Positions 40,652 to 50,574 are shown, counted from the stretch's first letter. The stretch is DNA of 64,000 nt from Terriglobales bacterium (GCA_025936825.1 JAICSO010000004.1:1-64000); one strand, 5' to 3'. The notes: a model not told the origin generated them from the sequence alone. Numbers and translations are program-made.

Positions 40652-41818
40652 GTGATCAACTTATTCAAAAATCTGCGATCCCAGCGAAAGGAACAACAGT
40701 CCTTCACCTTTTCTCGTCCGCTGGTGCTTTTGCATAGCGACGATTGGGGCAGGGTTGGAGTGCGCGACCGCGAAGGATTTGAGTTGTTGCGCTCACAGGG
40801 GATCCGTTTAGGCGAACGGCCATACGACCTCTACACATTGGAGACAGCAGATGATGTCGCGGCGGTTGCGGGTTTGCTGCAACGCCATCATGACGCGAGC
40901 GGCCGTTCGCCTTGCTTGATGATGAACGCCTGTGCCGCCAACCTGGACTTCCGCAAAATGCGAGAAGGAGGCTTCCAGCGCGTGGTCCTGAAAGCGTTAG
41001 TCAAAGGACTGCCGGGAGCATGGTCACGTCCAGGATTGTTCGACGCGTACAAGGCCGGCATCAAGGCGGGTGTTCTGCAGCCGGCGCTTCATGGCTTAAC
41101 GCATTTCTCTGAGGTGGCAGTTTTGAAGGCGCTGGCGGAGAAATCGGAACGCGCGGAACTCTTGCTCAAACTGTGGGAAGCAGAAACGCCGTATATCTTC
41201 TGGCGTATGCCGTGGGTGGGTTACGAGTTTTGGGATCCTGAGGAGCCAAAGGAGAACTTTCTGGCCGGCAAGCGCCAACGCGAATTAATCATCCAGGGAT
41301 GTCAATTGCTGTCTGTGCTCTTCGGAACCAAGCCTGTGTCGGCATGTGCTCCGGGCTATCGCGCCAACGCGGACACGCACCGGGCATGGGCAGAGGTGGG
41401 AATTCGCGTAGCAGTCAACGGCACCCGCGACGGCATCAGGGCGCCGCACATGGATGAGTTCGGACTTTTGCACGTTTATCGAAACGTCGATCTCGAGCCG
41501 AGCCAGCACGATTCGGAAGTTGAGAAATATGTCGAACTGGCTGCGATGTGCTTTGCTCGAGGATTGCCGCTGATCATTTCAATGCACTCCATTAACTTTC
41601 ATTCAACGCTGAAGGATTTTCGATCTCCCAGTCTGGCAGTGCTCGACCAGTTGCTGAGCGCATTGGAGGCGAAATACCCCGACCTGATATATGCGAATGA
41701 CGGCGATTTATATCGAATGGTGACAAAAGGCCAATTGGCAGACGGCTCCGAGAAGGTAAAGGTCTCCATTACACAACAACCATGGAATGCGCGCCCAGCG
41801 CAGATGGGATCGGCATAG
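40652..41818 (+). CDS. NodB-like polysaccharide deacetylase-fold protein
   Basis: This is a 388-residue protein with hallmarks of the carbohydrate-esterase 4 barrel: the Asp pair Asp30-Asp31 in LLHSDDWG and a metal-binding HxxxH at His147/His151 (HGLTHF). A second possible catalytic strand is LIISMHSINF. CE4 enzymes remove acetyl groups from sugars. It has no signal peptide, so action on a cytosolic precursor or lipid-linked intermediate is possible. The GTG at 40652 follows the small protein by 27 bp. The next gene overlaps its stop by one base. Confidence 0.75.
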   Translation: MINLFKNLRSQRKEQQSFTFSRPLVLLHSDDWGRVGVRDREGFELLRSQGIRLGERPYDLYTLETADDVAAVAGLLQRHHDASGRSPCLMMNACAANLDFRKMREGGFQRVVLKALVKGLPGAWSRPGLFDAYKAGIKAGVLQPALHGLTHFSEVAVLKALAEKSERAELLLKLWEAETPYIFWRMPWVGYEFWDPEEPKENFLAGKRQRELIIQGCQLLSVLFGTKPVSACAPGYRANADTHRAWAEVGIRVAVNGTRDGIRAPHMDEFGLLHVYRNVDLEPSQHDSEVEKYVELAAMCFARGLPLIISMHSINFHSTLKDFRSPSLAVLDQLLSALEAKYPDLIYANDGDLYRMVTKGQLADGSEKVKVSITQQPWNARPAQMGSA

Positions 41819-43293
41819 TGAATCCGCATTCGGTAATCCTTATTACGGTCGATTGCCTTCGCGCGGACCATGTGGGCTTTCTTGGGTACCAGCGCCCAAC
41901 TACGCCGTTTCTGGATTGCCTCGCCGAGGAAAGCGTGGTCTTCGAAAATGCAATTGCCGCGGGGGCGCCGACTTACTATGCGATGCCGCCAATGCTTGCC
42001 TCGCGCTATCCGTTGGCGCTCGGGCGCGATGTGTTGGGGATTGTGCCGGAGGAAAGCACGCTGGCTTCGGTGCTTCAGGAATCTGGATTTGCAACTGCGG
42101 CATTTTCCGCGGCGAATCCGTACATTTCGCCTCGTTTTGGGTATGACCGCGGCTTCGAGGTGTTTGCGGATTTCCTGCACGGCTCTGAACCAACCGGCGC
42201 AAGCGGCACGAGGTCCGGTAATTTTCGAAATCGCGCCAATCGTTTGCTGGCGAATGCCTGCCATTCGGTTGGATTGGGCGGGGCTTATGACGAGATCTAC
42301 TTTCAGTATTGCCAAAGACTAGCCGCACGTCGCGATGTGTCGCTAGATGCAGTCCGGCGTTTTCCCAGTGCGGAAATCCTGATTGACAACGCCATGCGCT
42401 GGCTGAAAGAGCACTGTCACCAAAGGTTCTTTCTGTGGTTGCATTTCATGGACGCGCACGGGCCGTACTTCCCGAAAACCGAGGCGCTGAAGATAATGAG
42501 CCGTGGCGATCTCGATGCGGTGCGGGCTGTCTACCTCAATTCGTATTGGAACCGTGGCGATGTAAGCGTCGAACGGTTACGAACGAAGCGGGAAGACGTC
42601 GTTGCACTGTATGACACCGGCATTCGCTGGGTGGACGAGCAAGTTCGTCGACTAGCGGAAAACCTCGTCGAGTTGAACGTCTGGGACCGCTGTGCGCTGG
42701 CGGTCACCGCAGACCACGGTGAAGAGTTCCTGGAGCATGGCGGGCGAGCACATCTGCCCAAAAAGCTGACGGAAGAACTGCTCCATGTTCCGCTGATGCT
42801 GCGGGTTCCGGCCAGTCCAAAACACCGGGTGCAATCTCCATCTAGCTTGTTGGATCTAGCGCCAACACTTCTCGACGTTGCTGGAATTCCTGTTCCAGCA
42901 GAGTTTCGCGGCAGAAGTCTTTGGGGTCAGCTTCGCAAGGGGAAGTTTCAGGAGCGTCCTGTGTTGAGTGAATGCGTATACGACTGCACGAATCCGTTTT
43001 TCCCTAAAGACCGCATGGGGCCCAGACTGCTGGCCATTCGCCTGAGTCAGTACAAGCTGGTGCTCGATTTCGCGGGTGGCAGCGGGCAACTTTACGATCT
43101 GAGCCGGGATCCCGGAGAAAAAGCGCCGCTCGCGATGAGCGAGGCGGCAGAAGTTCGGCAGAAGCTGTTAACGGCGGCGAAGCGGCACTTGGTGGAATCA
43201 TGTCAGTCACGGGATTTCGACAGGCGAATGGCGTCGCACGTCCGTGAGTATCGGCTAGAATTGGCGCGATCAGCGACTCATGCTCGCAACTAG
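41818..43293 (+). CDS. Sulfatase/alkaline-phosphatase-superfamily protein
   Basis: This is a 491-residue protein with the fold of sulfatases and lipoteichoic-acid synthase-type phosphotransferases. The N-terminal metal site is ITVDCLRADHVGFLGY, and the second is VTADHGEEFLEHG. The region where the nucleophile normally sits reads GAPTYYAMPPMLASRYP; Thr52 might act, but the residue two before the first Pro is Ala55, not Cys/Ser/Thr. No formylglycine-type CxPxR motif is seen, so it is not a standard sulfatase. It may transfer or remove a phosphate group on a glycan. The GTG at 41818 overlaps the previous stop (TAGTG); an upstream ATG at 41782 lacks a ribosome-binding site. Confidence 0.8.
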   Translation: MNPHSVILITVDCLRADHVGFLGYQRPTTPFLDCLAEESVVFENAIAAGAPTYYAMPPMLASRYPLALGRDVLGIVPEESTLASVLQESGFATAAFSAANPYISPRFGYDRGFEVFADFLHGSEPTGASGTRSGNFRNRANRLLANACHSVGLGGAYDEIYFQYCQRLAARRDVSLDAVRRFPSAEILIDNAMRWLKEHCHQRFFLWLHFMDAHGPYFPKTEALKIMSRGDLDAVRAVYLNSYWNRGDVSVERLRTKREDVVALYDTGIRWVDEQVRRLAENLVELNVWDRCALAVTADHGEEFLEHGGRAHLPKKLTEELLHVPLMLRVPASPKHRVQSPSSLLDLAPTLLDVAGIPVPAEFRGRSLWGQLRKGKFQERPVLSECVYDCTNPFFPKDRMGPRLLAIRLSQYKLVLDFAGGSGQLYDLSRDPGEKAPLAMSEAAEVRQKLLTAAKRHLVESCQSRDFDRRMASHVREYRLELARSATHARN

Positions 43294-43311
43294 TTCCCGT
43301 GGCGGAGATGG

Positions 43312-44397
43312 ATGAGGCCAATTCGGATTCTTGTGGACAGTTTTGCCGATGAGGGCCTTCTGAATGCGCAGATGGGGAACGCCCGCGAGATCATCCGCCG
43401 GCTTGATCCCGAAGTTTTCCACGTAAGCACGTTTGTTCTTGGCAAGCCAGACCCGCACATTGCAGCCCGCAAAAATACCCGGCTGATCCAGCTGCCGCGA
43501 AGAAGGCAAACGGTCCGAATCCTCTCCGAATTTCTGCTCGGCACGCACCAGGTGCTGTTTTATCTGAAGTCGTCGCCGTCGAGCCGCTGGTACCTGGGCT
43601 TTCGGAAGAAATGGCCTGATCGGCGAGTTACCGTGGGCACAATCGAGTCCCAGTGCAACCTTGATCAAGCGGTTGATCTTGCGCCGGAGGCCCGACGCCT
43701 TTGGGAGCAGACCATCCTGCGGTGCGATCACCTTTACAGCAATTCCGCTTACGTTCAGCGCAGCCTGCTGCGGGAATATGGAATGCACAGCGAGGTCATT
43801 CCTACCGGGGCTGACACGCAGTTCTTTACGCCAGACTGGGAGCGTGCGCGGAATGCTCGTCCGCTGGTTCTATTTGTGGGCTCTTTGCGAAGCCGTAAGC
43901 ATCCGGAACAGGTGCTGGTCGCGGCGAAACGCTTTCCGCAAGCAGATTTCAGACTCGTGGGTGAAGGGCTGATGCGTGCAGAACTCGAGGCCCAAATCGC
44001 TCGGCAGGGTCTTAGAAATGTCGTGCTCCCCGGGCCGCTGGGAGCAGAGCAACTGAGGAAAGAATACTGCAGGGCAGATGTTTTCTTCTTCCCTTCAACC
44101 TTTGAGGGATCTCCGAAAGTGATTGTGGAGGCCGCCGCGTGTGGTCTTCCCGTGATCTGCCGAGACTGCTACTCGGTGGAGACCGTCATTCACGGGCATA
44201 CGGGTTATCAGGCCGCGTCCGAAGAAGAGTTGTACTCGTATCTCAAGGTCCTGCTCGACAACGAGGAACTGAGAAGAGATATGGGCCGAGCAGGGCGAGC
44301 GCATAGCCAAAACTTCGATTGGGACGTGATCGCGGAACAATGGGCTTCGACTTTTGTTGAGCTCGCAGGGGTCCAGACGTTGAGGTATGCCTCGTGA
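43312..44397 (+). CDS. Glycosyltransferase family 4
   Basis: This is a 361-residue GT-B retaining-type glycosyltransferase. The donor-binding domain shows PLVLFVGSLRSRKHPEQVL, the EX7E segment is EGSPKVIVEAAACGLPVI, and SNSAYVQRSLLREYG and IPTGADTQFF form the linker. It probably adds a sugar to the lipid-linked repeat unit in the cytosol. GGAGATGG precedes the ATG. The next gene overlaps by four bases. Confidence 0.92.
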   Translation: MRPIRILVDSFADEGLLNAQMGNAREIIRRLDPEVFHVSTFVLGKPDPHIAARKNTRLIQLPRRRQTVRILSEFLLGTHQVLFYLKSSPSSRWYLGFRKKWPDRRVTVGTIESQCNLDQAVDLAPEARRLWEQTILRCDHLYSNSAYVQRSLLREYGMHSEVIPTGADTQFFTPDWERARNARPLVLFVGSLRSRKHPEQVLVAAKRFPQADFRLVGEGLMRAELEAQIARQGLRNVVLPGPLGAEQLRKEYCRADVFFFPSTFEGSPKVIVEAAACGLPVICRDCYSVETVIHGHTGYQAASEEELYSYLKVLLDNEELRRDMGRAGRAHSQNFDWDVIAEQWASTFVELAGVQTLRYAS

Positions 44398-45584
44398 GCG
44401 TTTTGGTAGCGCCCCTGGAGACCCTGCGCTCGTCGGAGCCGCGAAGTTCGAAGCGCCTCAACGTATTGACGCTCGCACCGTTTTTCCCGTCAGTGGAAGA
44501 CCCTGCGCAAGGCTGTTTCATCGCAGAGCCGATCCGCAGGATGTCCGCGCAGGGAATTGAGAGTCATGTCATCGCGGTGCAGCCGTTTTACCGAGGGCCC
44601 CGTCGTGCGAGCGAAGCCCAAAGTGAGTGGACGACGTACTATGCGTTGCCGGGCAACGTGGGACTGGGGACGTCCGGTGCATTGCTGGCGAGGGCGCTGC
44701 GCAGCAGAGTGCGCGAATTGCACGCATCCCAGCCAATAGATCTGATCCATGCACATGCGGCCCTGCCGTGTGGGGAAGCGGCGCTGACTCTCGCCGCGGA
44801 ACTCAGAGTACCCTGTGTTGTTTCGGTCCATGGGCTCGATGTCTTTGCCGACCATCAGTGTGGGCGGTGGCTTGGACCGGCGGCAAAGCGGCGTTCCCGG
44901 GACGTGTACCGGCGTGCGAGGAAGATCATCTGCATCAGCGAGAAGGTTCGTCAGCAGTTGCCGTTGGATCTGCAAGCCAAAGCGGCGCTGGTTTACAACG
45001 GCGTGGATGCGGAAATGTTTTCGGCTCACGGGACAGATTCTTCAGCTCGAATCTTGAGCGTCGGCAACCTGACTTCAACGAAAGACCACGCCCTGCTACT
45101 GAGAGCGTTTGCTCGGGTTCAGAGAACTTTGCCGGAGTCCGAACTGGAGATCATTGGTGACGGGCCAGAGCGGGTGCGGTTGGAAGAACTGGCAAAGGAC
45201 CTTGCAATTCATTCGCGGGTTACGTTTCGAGGACGGCAAGACCGCCAAACCGTGGCGTCGGCGATGCAAAATTGCGGGGTGTTCGCCCTGCCCAGCAGGT
45301 ATGAGGGATTGGGATGCGTCTACCTGGAAGCGATGTCTTGTGAGAAGCCGGTGATCGGATGCAGCGGCCAGGGTATCGACGAGATTATTCGCGATGGACA
45401 AAACGGAATGCTTGTTCCAGCAGGCGACGAGATGGCGTTGGCCGATCGGCTTCTCGCATTACTGCAAAACGGTGGCATGCGGCAACGGTTGGGATTTGCC
45501 GCAAGACAAACGGTGTTGCAGAGCCACACCTTAGATCACCAAGCCGGGAGGTTGGCTGATGTCTATCGGGAGTGTGTGGCGTGA
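44394..45584 (+). CDS. Glycosyltransferase family 4
   Basis: This is a 396-residue GT-B enzyme. The N-terminal domain has VLTLAPFFPSVEDPAQG and CVVSVHGLDVF; the C-terminal domain has ILSVGNLTSTKDHALLL and the EX7E motif EGLGCVYLEAMSCEKPVI. Substrate is unknown. The GTG start overlaps the previous stop by four bases. It is one of several consecutive GT4 genes that imply a repeat unit with at least four sugars. Confidence 0.92.
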   Translation: MSVLVAPLETLRSSEPRSSKRLNVLTLAPFFPSVEDPAQGCFIAEPIRRMSAQGIESHVIAVQPFYRGPRRASEAQSEWTTYYALPGNVGLGTSGALLARALRSRVRELHASQPIDLIHAHAALPCGEAALTLAAELRVPCVVSVHGLDVFADHQCGRWLGPAAKRRSRDVYRRARKIICISEKVRQQLPLDLQAKAALVYNGVDAEMFSAHGTDSSARILSVGNLTSTKDHALLLRAFARVQRTLPESELEIIGDGPERVRLEELAKDLAIHSRVTFRGRQDRQTVASAMQNCGVFALPSRYEGLGCVYLEAMSCEKPVIGCSGQGIDEIIRDGQNGMLVPAGDEMALADRLLALLQNGGMRQRLGFAARQTVLQSHTLDHQAGRLADVYRECVA

Positions 45585-46726
45585 GCCGGCGAATGGTCCT
45601 GATCACCGAATTGATTGCACCGTACCGCATTCCCGTGTTCAACGCGCTGGCTCGCCGGAAAGAAGTCGAACTTCATGTCATCTTTCTGTCGCGCACCGAT
45701 GCGAGCCAGCGGCAATGGCGGGTGTACGAAGAGGAGATCAAATTTTCGTACGAAGTACTACCGTGTTGGCGAAGGCGTGTGGGGAAGTTCAATGTTCTGC
45801 TGAATCGCGGGATGGCGGAGTCGCTTCGCAAGTTTGCTCCGGACGTGGTCATCTGCGGAGGATATAACTACGTTTCATCGTGGCAGGCGCTCCGCTGGGC
45901 CAAGCGGCATTCCGTCCCCTTTGTCCTGTGGTCGGAAAGCACAGGAAATGACTGCCGCAACAAACATGCGCCAATGGAGTTCCTCAAGTCTAAGTTCGTG
46001 GGGAGTTGCGACGGGTTTGTGGTTCCGGGTCAATCAGCGCGAGATTATCTCCTCAGTTTGGGCGTGAGGTCGGAGGACGTCTCGATCGCGCCAAATGCGG
46101 TGGATACCGCGTTGTTCGCCAGTGCAGGCGCAGTGGTGCGGCAGAACGCAGCGCAGTTACGCGCACAGCTTGCCTTGCCGGAACGATACTTTCTTTTTGT
46201 CGGACGGTTGGTAGCCGAGAAAGGTGTTTTTGACCTTTTGGATGGTTATGAGCGTATGTCGCCAGCGTTGCGGGCGTCAGTCGGACTGGTTTTCGCCGGA
46301 GAAGGATCGATGCGTGCCGAGTTGGAGTCGCGCGCTCGTGACATCCACCCCGGCAGAGTTCATTTCGCAGGATTCGTACATCGCGACGAATTGGCCGCCT
46401 ACTACGCGTTAGCAGAATGCTTCGTGTTTCCCACGCGGACTGATCCGTGGGGCTTGGTCGTGAACGAAGCTATGGCCTGTGGGTTGCCCGTGATTTGCAC
46501 GGGTGTTGCGGGGTGTGCTGCCGACCTCGTGCAGGAGAATGGACGTCTCGTGTCTCCCGCAAACGCCGACGAACTTGCCAGCGCAATGGAAGACATCGCT
46601 ATCAACTCAGACATTCGCGAGCGAATGGCAGGAGAAAGCCGGCAAGCGATACAAGCCCACTCTCCTGAAAGGTGCGCGGCCGGCCTGGCCTTAGCGGCAA
46701 CCGTTTCGGAGGCGCATGTCGGATAA
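45581..46726 (+). CDS. Glycosyltransferase family 4
   Basis: This is a 381-residue GT-B enzyme. Motifs include ITELIAPYRIPVFNALAR, FLFVGRLVAEKGVFDLLDG and DPWGLVVNEAMACGLPVI, in which the first Glu of EX7E is Asp. This start (GTG) overlaps the previous stop. The close, overlapping arrangement with its neighbours suggests coupled translation. Confidence 0.9.
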   Translation: MSRRMVLITELIAPYRIPVFNALARRKEVELHVIFLSRTDASQRQWRVYEEEIKFSYEVLPCWRRRVGKFNVLLNRGMAESLRKFAPDVVICGGYNYVSSWQALRWAKRHSVPFVLWSESTGNDCRNKHAPMEFLKSKFVGSCDGFVVPGQSARDYLLSLGVRSEDVSIAPNAVDTALFASAGAVVRQNAAQLRAQLALPERYFLFVGRLVAEKGVFDLLDGYERMSPALRASVGLVFAGEGSMRAELESRARDIHPGRVHFAGFVHRDELAAYYALAECFVFPTRTDPWGLVVNEAMACGLPVICTGVAGCAADLVQENGRLVSPANADELASAMEDIAINSDIRERMAGESRQAIQAHSPERCAAGLALAATVSEAHVG

Positions 46727-48140
46727 TGCCATCAAGGCTCTCGCGATTTTGCTCGGAGGCGCCCTGGTTGTTGCCGGTCTGCTCCTCTTCCGGCCGGGGT
46801 ACTTTGCGAACACATCGTATCTGGAACTCCTCTTGGGTGCCGAGATCATGCTGATTGCTCTTGCGAATTATCGCAAAGCGTTCTTCCCCATCTTGATTGT
46901 CACGTTCCTATGGGCAGGATCAGCGATGCCTATGAACCAGGGATTCCTACAGGCGCGATGGGCAGTGCTGGGAATTGCCGCAGGTGCAGGTCTGGCGGTG
47001 TACTTGCACGCTCGTGCCCACGCGTTCCGGACAATCCACCTGATCGCGCTGTTTTGTGTCCTCTCAGCTTTTGTCTCGGCTTCGACCTCCGCCTATCCCA
47101 GTGAGGCTCTGCTGAAGGCTCTTAGTTTGCTGATGCTGCTGGTGTACGTGGTAGCGGGAGTGCGCATGGCAGTTCCGGTCCTGTGTCCGGAACGTTTTTT
47201 CCAAAAACTGTTGTTGGCCTGCGAGGTGCTGACATGGGTTACTGCCGTTTGCTACTTTGTGCTCCGGTTTGCGATTTTTGGAAATCCCAACTCTCTTGGC
47301 GCTATCATGGCCGTCGGCGTGACCCCAATGCTCCTGTGGGGGTTTCTCACTGCCGAAACTCCGCAGCGCAAACTGCGTCTGAATATTGAACTGCTTTTGG
47401 CATGGGTGCTGCTTTTGAGCAGCTACTCCAGAGCTTCCATTGGCGGTGCCGCGATTGCCAGTTGCCTTATTTGCGTTTCACTGCGGCAGAACAGGCTGCT
47501 GCTGAAGGGCGTCGCGGCAGGAATTGTGATCGCAATTTGTGTGGCAATTATCCTTCCAGAGGAGTCAGGCGATCCAACCGTAGAATCGGGTTCTTTTGCG
47601 TCGGCATTTCTTTACAAGGGAAAAGAAGACAAAGGATTCCTGGGCTCCCGAATCGGTCCCTGGCGAGAGACATGGAATGTCATTCGCGATAAGCCATGGT
47701 TTGGCAGCGGTTTTGGCACCAGCGCGATAACTGCTGACATGACGAAAATGGATTATGCCGCACATCACATCGATGCCTGGGTGATCCGCGAGCACGGAAA
47801 CAGCTATCTTGCGATCCTCGAGTGGACGGGACTCCTGGGCGTGGTGCCGTTCTATTTCTTGGCGGCCTTGTCGGCGGCCAACGCGGGCCGGGTATTCCTA
47901 TGGGTTCGACGATCTTGCGATGCGTTCTCTCCCGCTTTGCCTGCGGCCGCAATCATCGTGGCTGGCTTGGTCGATGCAATGTTTGAAGACTGGCTTTTCG
48001 CGGTCGGGTACTACGTATGCGTTTTTTTCTGGTCGATCAGCTTTATTCTCGCGGACATTCTTCCAGAGGAGGCGGTAGTGTATGCGCCTCAGTCCCTTGC
48101 CCTTGAAACGTACTATCAGCCCGTACCGCAGGTGCACTGA
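46716..48140 (+). CDS. O-antigen ligase/polymerase-family membrane protein (second copy)
   Basis: This is a 474-residue polytopic protein with about 12 hydrophobic helices and the ligase-family loop: SSYSRASIGGAAIASC, GPWRETWNVIRDKPWFGSGFG and REHGNSYLAILEWTGLLGV. It differs clearly from the minus-strand relative at 23046. It lies among glycosyltransferases, which favours a Wzy polymerase role. GGAGG precedes the ATG, which overlaps the previous stop by 11 bases; the next start (ATG at 48140) overlaps this stop as TGATG. Confidence 0.85.
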   Translation: MSDNAIKALAILLGGALVVAGLLLFRPGYFANTSYLELLLGAEIMLIALANYRKAFFPILIVTFLWAGSAMPMNQGFLQARWAVLGIAAGAGLAVYLHARAHAFRTIHLIALFCVLSAFVSASTSAYPSEALLKALSLLMLLVYVVAGVRMAVPVLCPERFFQKLLLACEVLTWVTAVCYFVLRFAIFGNPNSLGAIMAVGVTPMLLWGFLTAETPQRKLRLNIELLLAWVLLLSSYSRASIGGAAIASCLICVSLRQNRLLLKGVAAGIVIAICVAIILPEESGDPTVESGSFASAFLYKGKEDKGFLGSRIGPWRETWNVIRDKPWFGSGFGTSAITADMTKMDYAAHHIDAWVIREHGNSYLAILEWTGLLGVVPFYFLAALSAANAGRVFLWVRRSCDAFSPALPAAAIIVAGLVDAMFEDWLFAVGYYVCVFFWSISFILADILPEEAVVYAPQSLALETYYQPVPQVH

Positions 48141-49339
48141 TGCGCATATTTCTCAACGGACTGGGGGCCAGCGCCGGTGCAGGGCTTACGTACCTATACA
48201 ATGTGGTCCCGCTGCTCTCGTCATTGCCGGACGTTCATACGACTGTTGCCGTACAGGCGCAGTTGAGAGCCGAGTTCCGACACTTGCCCAACGTGGACGT
48301 GCTGCAAGCTGCGGTCCCTGAGAGCACCGCGCGCAGGTTCTGGTTCGAGCAGAACGCACTACCCCGGTTAATTCGAGAGGCCAAAGCAGACGTTCTCGTT
48401 TCAGCGGGAAATTTTGCCATCCGTAACCCGCCTGTTCCCCAAATCCTACTCAGCGGAAACTCGCTTTACACTTCCGAGCATTTTTATCGCGACTTACGTC
48501 GCCGGCGTGAGTACCGCATGTGGATGGACACAAAGCTCAGGGGGATCTTCGCCAAGAAGTCGGTTCAGTGGGCAGATTGCACAGTGGCTCCCAGCCGAGC
48601 CTTTGCAGACGAACTTGAGCGCTGGACGGGACGCAAGGTCAGCTCGATCCATCACGGATTCGATGCCGACGTCTTCTTTGGCGACAAAGCGCCGCTGCCG
48701 GCTGCGATTGACGAGAACTTGCGAGGTGCGCAGGACTGCCAGAAGCTGCTGTTTGTGAGCCACTACAACTACTATCGGAACTTCGAGACTCTATTCCGCG
48801 CCATGGCGCTGCTTCGCAAGCGGTCCCCCGAGAGCAAGGTGCGCTTGTTTTTGACGTGCACGCTCGACGACAGCAAGACGCCGGGTGAGTACAAAACCGC
48901 TACCGCGGCGCGCTTGATACGCGAACTTGGGATCCGAGACGAGGTGGTCGAATTGGGAGCGACACCCTATCGGCAACTACATCATGTTTACCGTGCCTGC
49001 GATGTCTATGTCACGCCGGCATACGCGGAAACATTTGCGCATCCCTTGGTGGAAGCGATGGCGTGCGGATTGCCTGTGATTGCATCGGATATTCCTGCTC
49101 ATCGAGAAATATGTGGCGCGGCATTGTTCTTTGATCGCTTTTCGGCAGAAGAACTGGCCTCTCGTATCCTCGATTTGTCACTCACGGCAAAGCAGAAGGG
49201 GACTCGGGAGACAAACGGGTTCAGTTGGTCCGAACATGTTGCAAAGTTGCTGGCAATCGCGTCCAATCTTGAGTGTCGAAGAGTCGAAAGGGATGCTATT
49301 CCAGACGACGTACAAACTTCCTTGACGCAAGCCTCATAG
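48140..49339 (+). CDS. Glycosyltransferase family 4
   Basis: This is a 399-residue GT-B enzyme with the N-terminal GLGASAGAGLTYLYNVVPLL, the SHYNYYRNFETLFRA strand, VVELGATPYRQLHHVYRACD and the EX7E motif ETFAHPLVEAMACGLPVI. It resembles mannosyl- or rhamnosyltransferases in general form. It ends the plus-strand run that began at the flippase, and converges with a minus-strand gene 27 bp away. Confidence 0.9.
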   Translation: MRIFLNGLGASAGAGLTYLYNVVPLLSSLPDVHTTVAVQAQLRAEFRHLPNVDVLQAAVPESTARRFWFEQNALPRLIREAKADVLVSAGNFAIRNPPVPQILLSGNSLYTSEHFYRDLRRRREYRMWMDTKLRGIFAKKSVQWADCTVAPSRAFADELERWTGRKVSSIHHGFDADVFFGDKAPLPAAIDENLRGAQDCQKLLFVSHYNYYRNFETLFRAMALLRKRSPESKVRLFLTCTLDDSKTPGEYKTATAARLIRELGIRDEVVELGATPYRQLHHVYRACDVYVTPAYAETFAHPLVEAMACGLPVIASDIPAHREICGAALFFDRFSAEELASRILDLSLTAKQKGTRETNGFSWSEHVAKLLAIASNLECRRVERDAIPDDVQTSLTQAS

Positions 49340-49366
49340 TCCATTGCCCAAACGCGCGACTCTCGG

Positions 49367-50566
49367 TCAGTGTGCGTGGAGGGCGATTGCGACATTGCGA
49401 ATGCCAATAGCAGAACACGCCGCCAGGACGGGGGAAATCACTGCCAATGTCCAGACGATTCTACGATCTTGTGGTAGCCACTCGGCGAGCGAGAGATAAA
49501 TTAAAGGTAAAACTGGGATAGCGAAGCGTGCGAACTCCGCCCTAGCCCACTGCGGCGAGTTGTAACAAAAGAGAAATATGAGATATCCGGCAGCGAAATA
49601 CAACTCAACAGGCATTTTCTGAGACAGCTTAGATCGATGTTTGTAGATCGCAAGACTGCCTGCAGCGACAAGTGCGATCCAACCCAGCGTGAGCAGCAGG
49701 TTTGTCCACGGCTGCTGGTTGTGAATGATGCTCGTACCAATTGCGAAAAATGGCGCGGAGATCGCCGACTGCGAGTGCCAATCTGCAGTTTGATAGCGAT
49801 GGAATTCGTAGAGCGGGTCTCCGAAGTAAATCCAGAACGGGACGACATAAAGCGCGCCGATTGCGATTCCGATTGCAGTGCAGCTGAGCAGTTTCCAGTA
49901 GCGTTTCTGGACGAGCAAAAACAGCCCGATTGCAATCAATGCGAACACCCCAACGGGGCGGGTCACAGTCGCACCGGCGGCGAGGAGCGCAGCCACGGCC
50001 CAGCGTTCTTTCCGCGAAGCCCAAAAACTTCCGAAGAGAAGCAGAACAAACAGGGGTTCGGATCCGCCTAAGTAGGATCTCTGCAGCCAATCAAAATTCA
50101 AGATCGCAAATAAAGCAGCCACCCATCCTCCCCAGAGACGAAACGCTAGCACTGTACTTAGGACGGAGCAGGAAATCGTGACCATGACCAGAAGCAGCCA
50201 GTCCGGATGGATACGAGTTGCAAGGGAGAGTGCGGCAACCGCATAAGGATATCCCCAGAACTGTTTTTCCTGAAGCCCTTGAAAATTCCAGTGGCGTATC
50301 GAGTTAGCGATGGAAAGATATGCGCCGCTATCGCCGAAACCATCCACAGCTGACCGATAGTCACGAAAATATAAAAGGGTGGCGAAGAAGAGCACCATCG
50401 TGAGTGCAATGAGTGCGGCTAGTTCCATCAGCCCCGGTTCTGTGCGCCACAGGTTCTTGGGGGCTGCGTAGGGCAAGGTTACAGTACTCGACACGAAGGC
50501 AGAATATCGGAGTAATCGATTCGAGCCGAGTACAAACTTGGGCACGCTCGGGACGATTTCTATCAC
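49367..50566 (-). CDS. GT-C-like membrane glycosyltransferase or related protein
   Basis: This is a 399-residue membrane protein with about ten hydrophobic helices. The first periplasmic loop carries DGFGDSGAYLSIANSIR, an acidic motif of the kind seen in GT-C enzymes that use polyprenyl-phosphate sugars (mannosyl/arabinosyl transferases). Alternative starts exist because the first 45 residues look less conserved. It is co-directional with the methyltransferase gene 8 bp upstream on the minus strand, an insertion between two plus-strand glycan operons. Confidence 0.7.
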   Translation of the reverse strand: MIEIVPSVPKFVLGSNRLLRYSAFVSSTVTLPYAAPKNLWRTEPGLMELAALIALTMVLFFATLLYFRDYRSAVDGFGDSGAYLSIANSIRHWNFQGLQEKQFWGYPYAVAALSLATRIHPDWLLLVMVTISCSVLSTVLAFRLWGGWVAALFAILNFDWLQRSYLGGSEPLFVLLLFGSFWASRKERWAVAALLAAGATVTRPVGVFALIAIGLFLLVQKRYWKLLSCTAIGIAIGALYVVPFWIYFGDPLYEFHRYQTADWHSQSAISAPFFAIGTSIIHNQQPWTNLLLTLGWIALVAAGSLAIYKHRSKLSQKMPVELYFAAGYLIFLFCYNSPQWARAEFARFAIPVLPLIYLSLAEWLPQDRRIVWTLAVISPVLAACSAIGIRNVAIALHAH

Positions 50567-50574
50567 TGCGAGGA

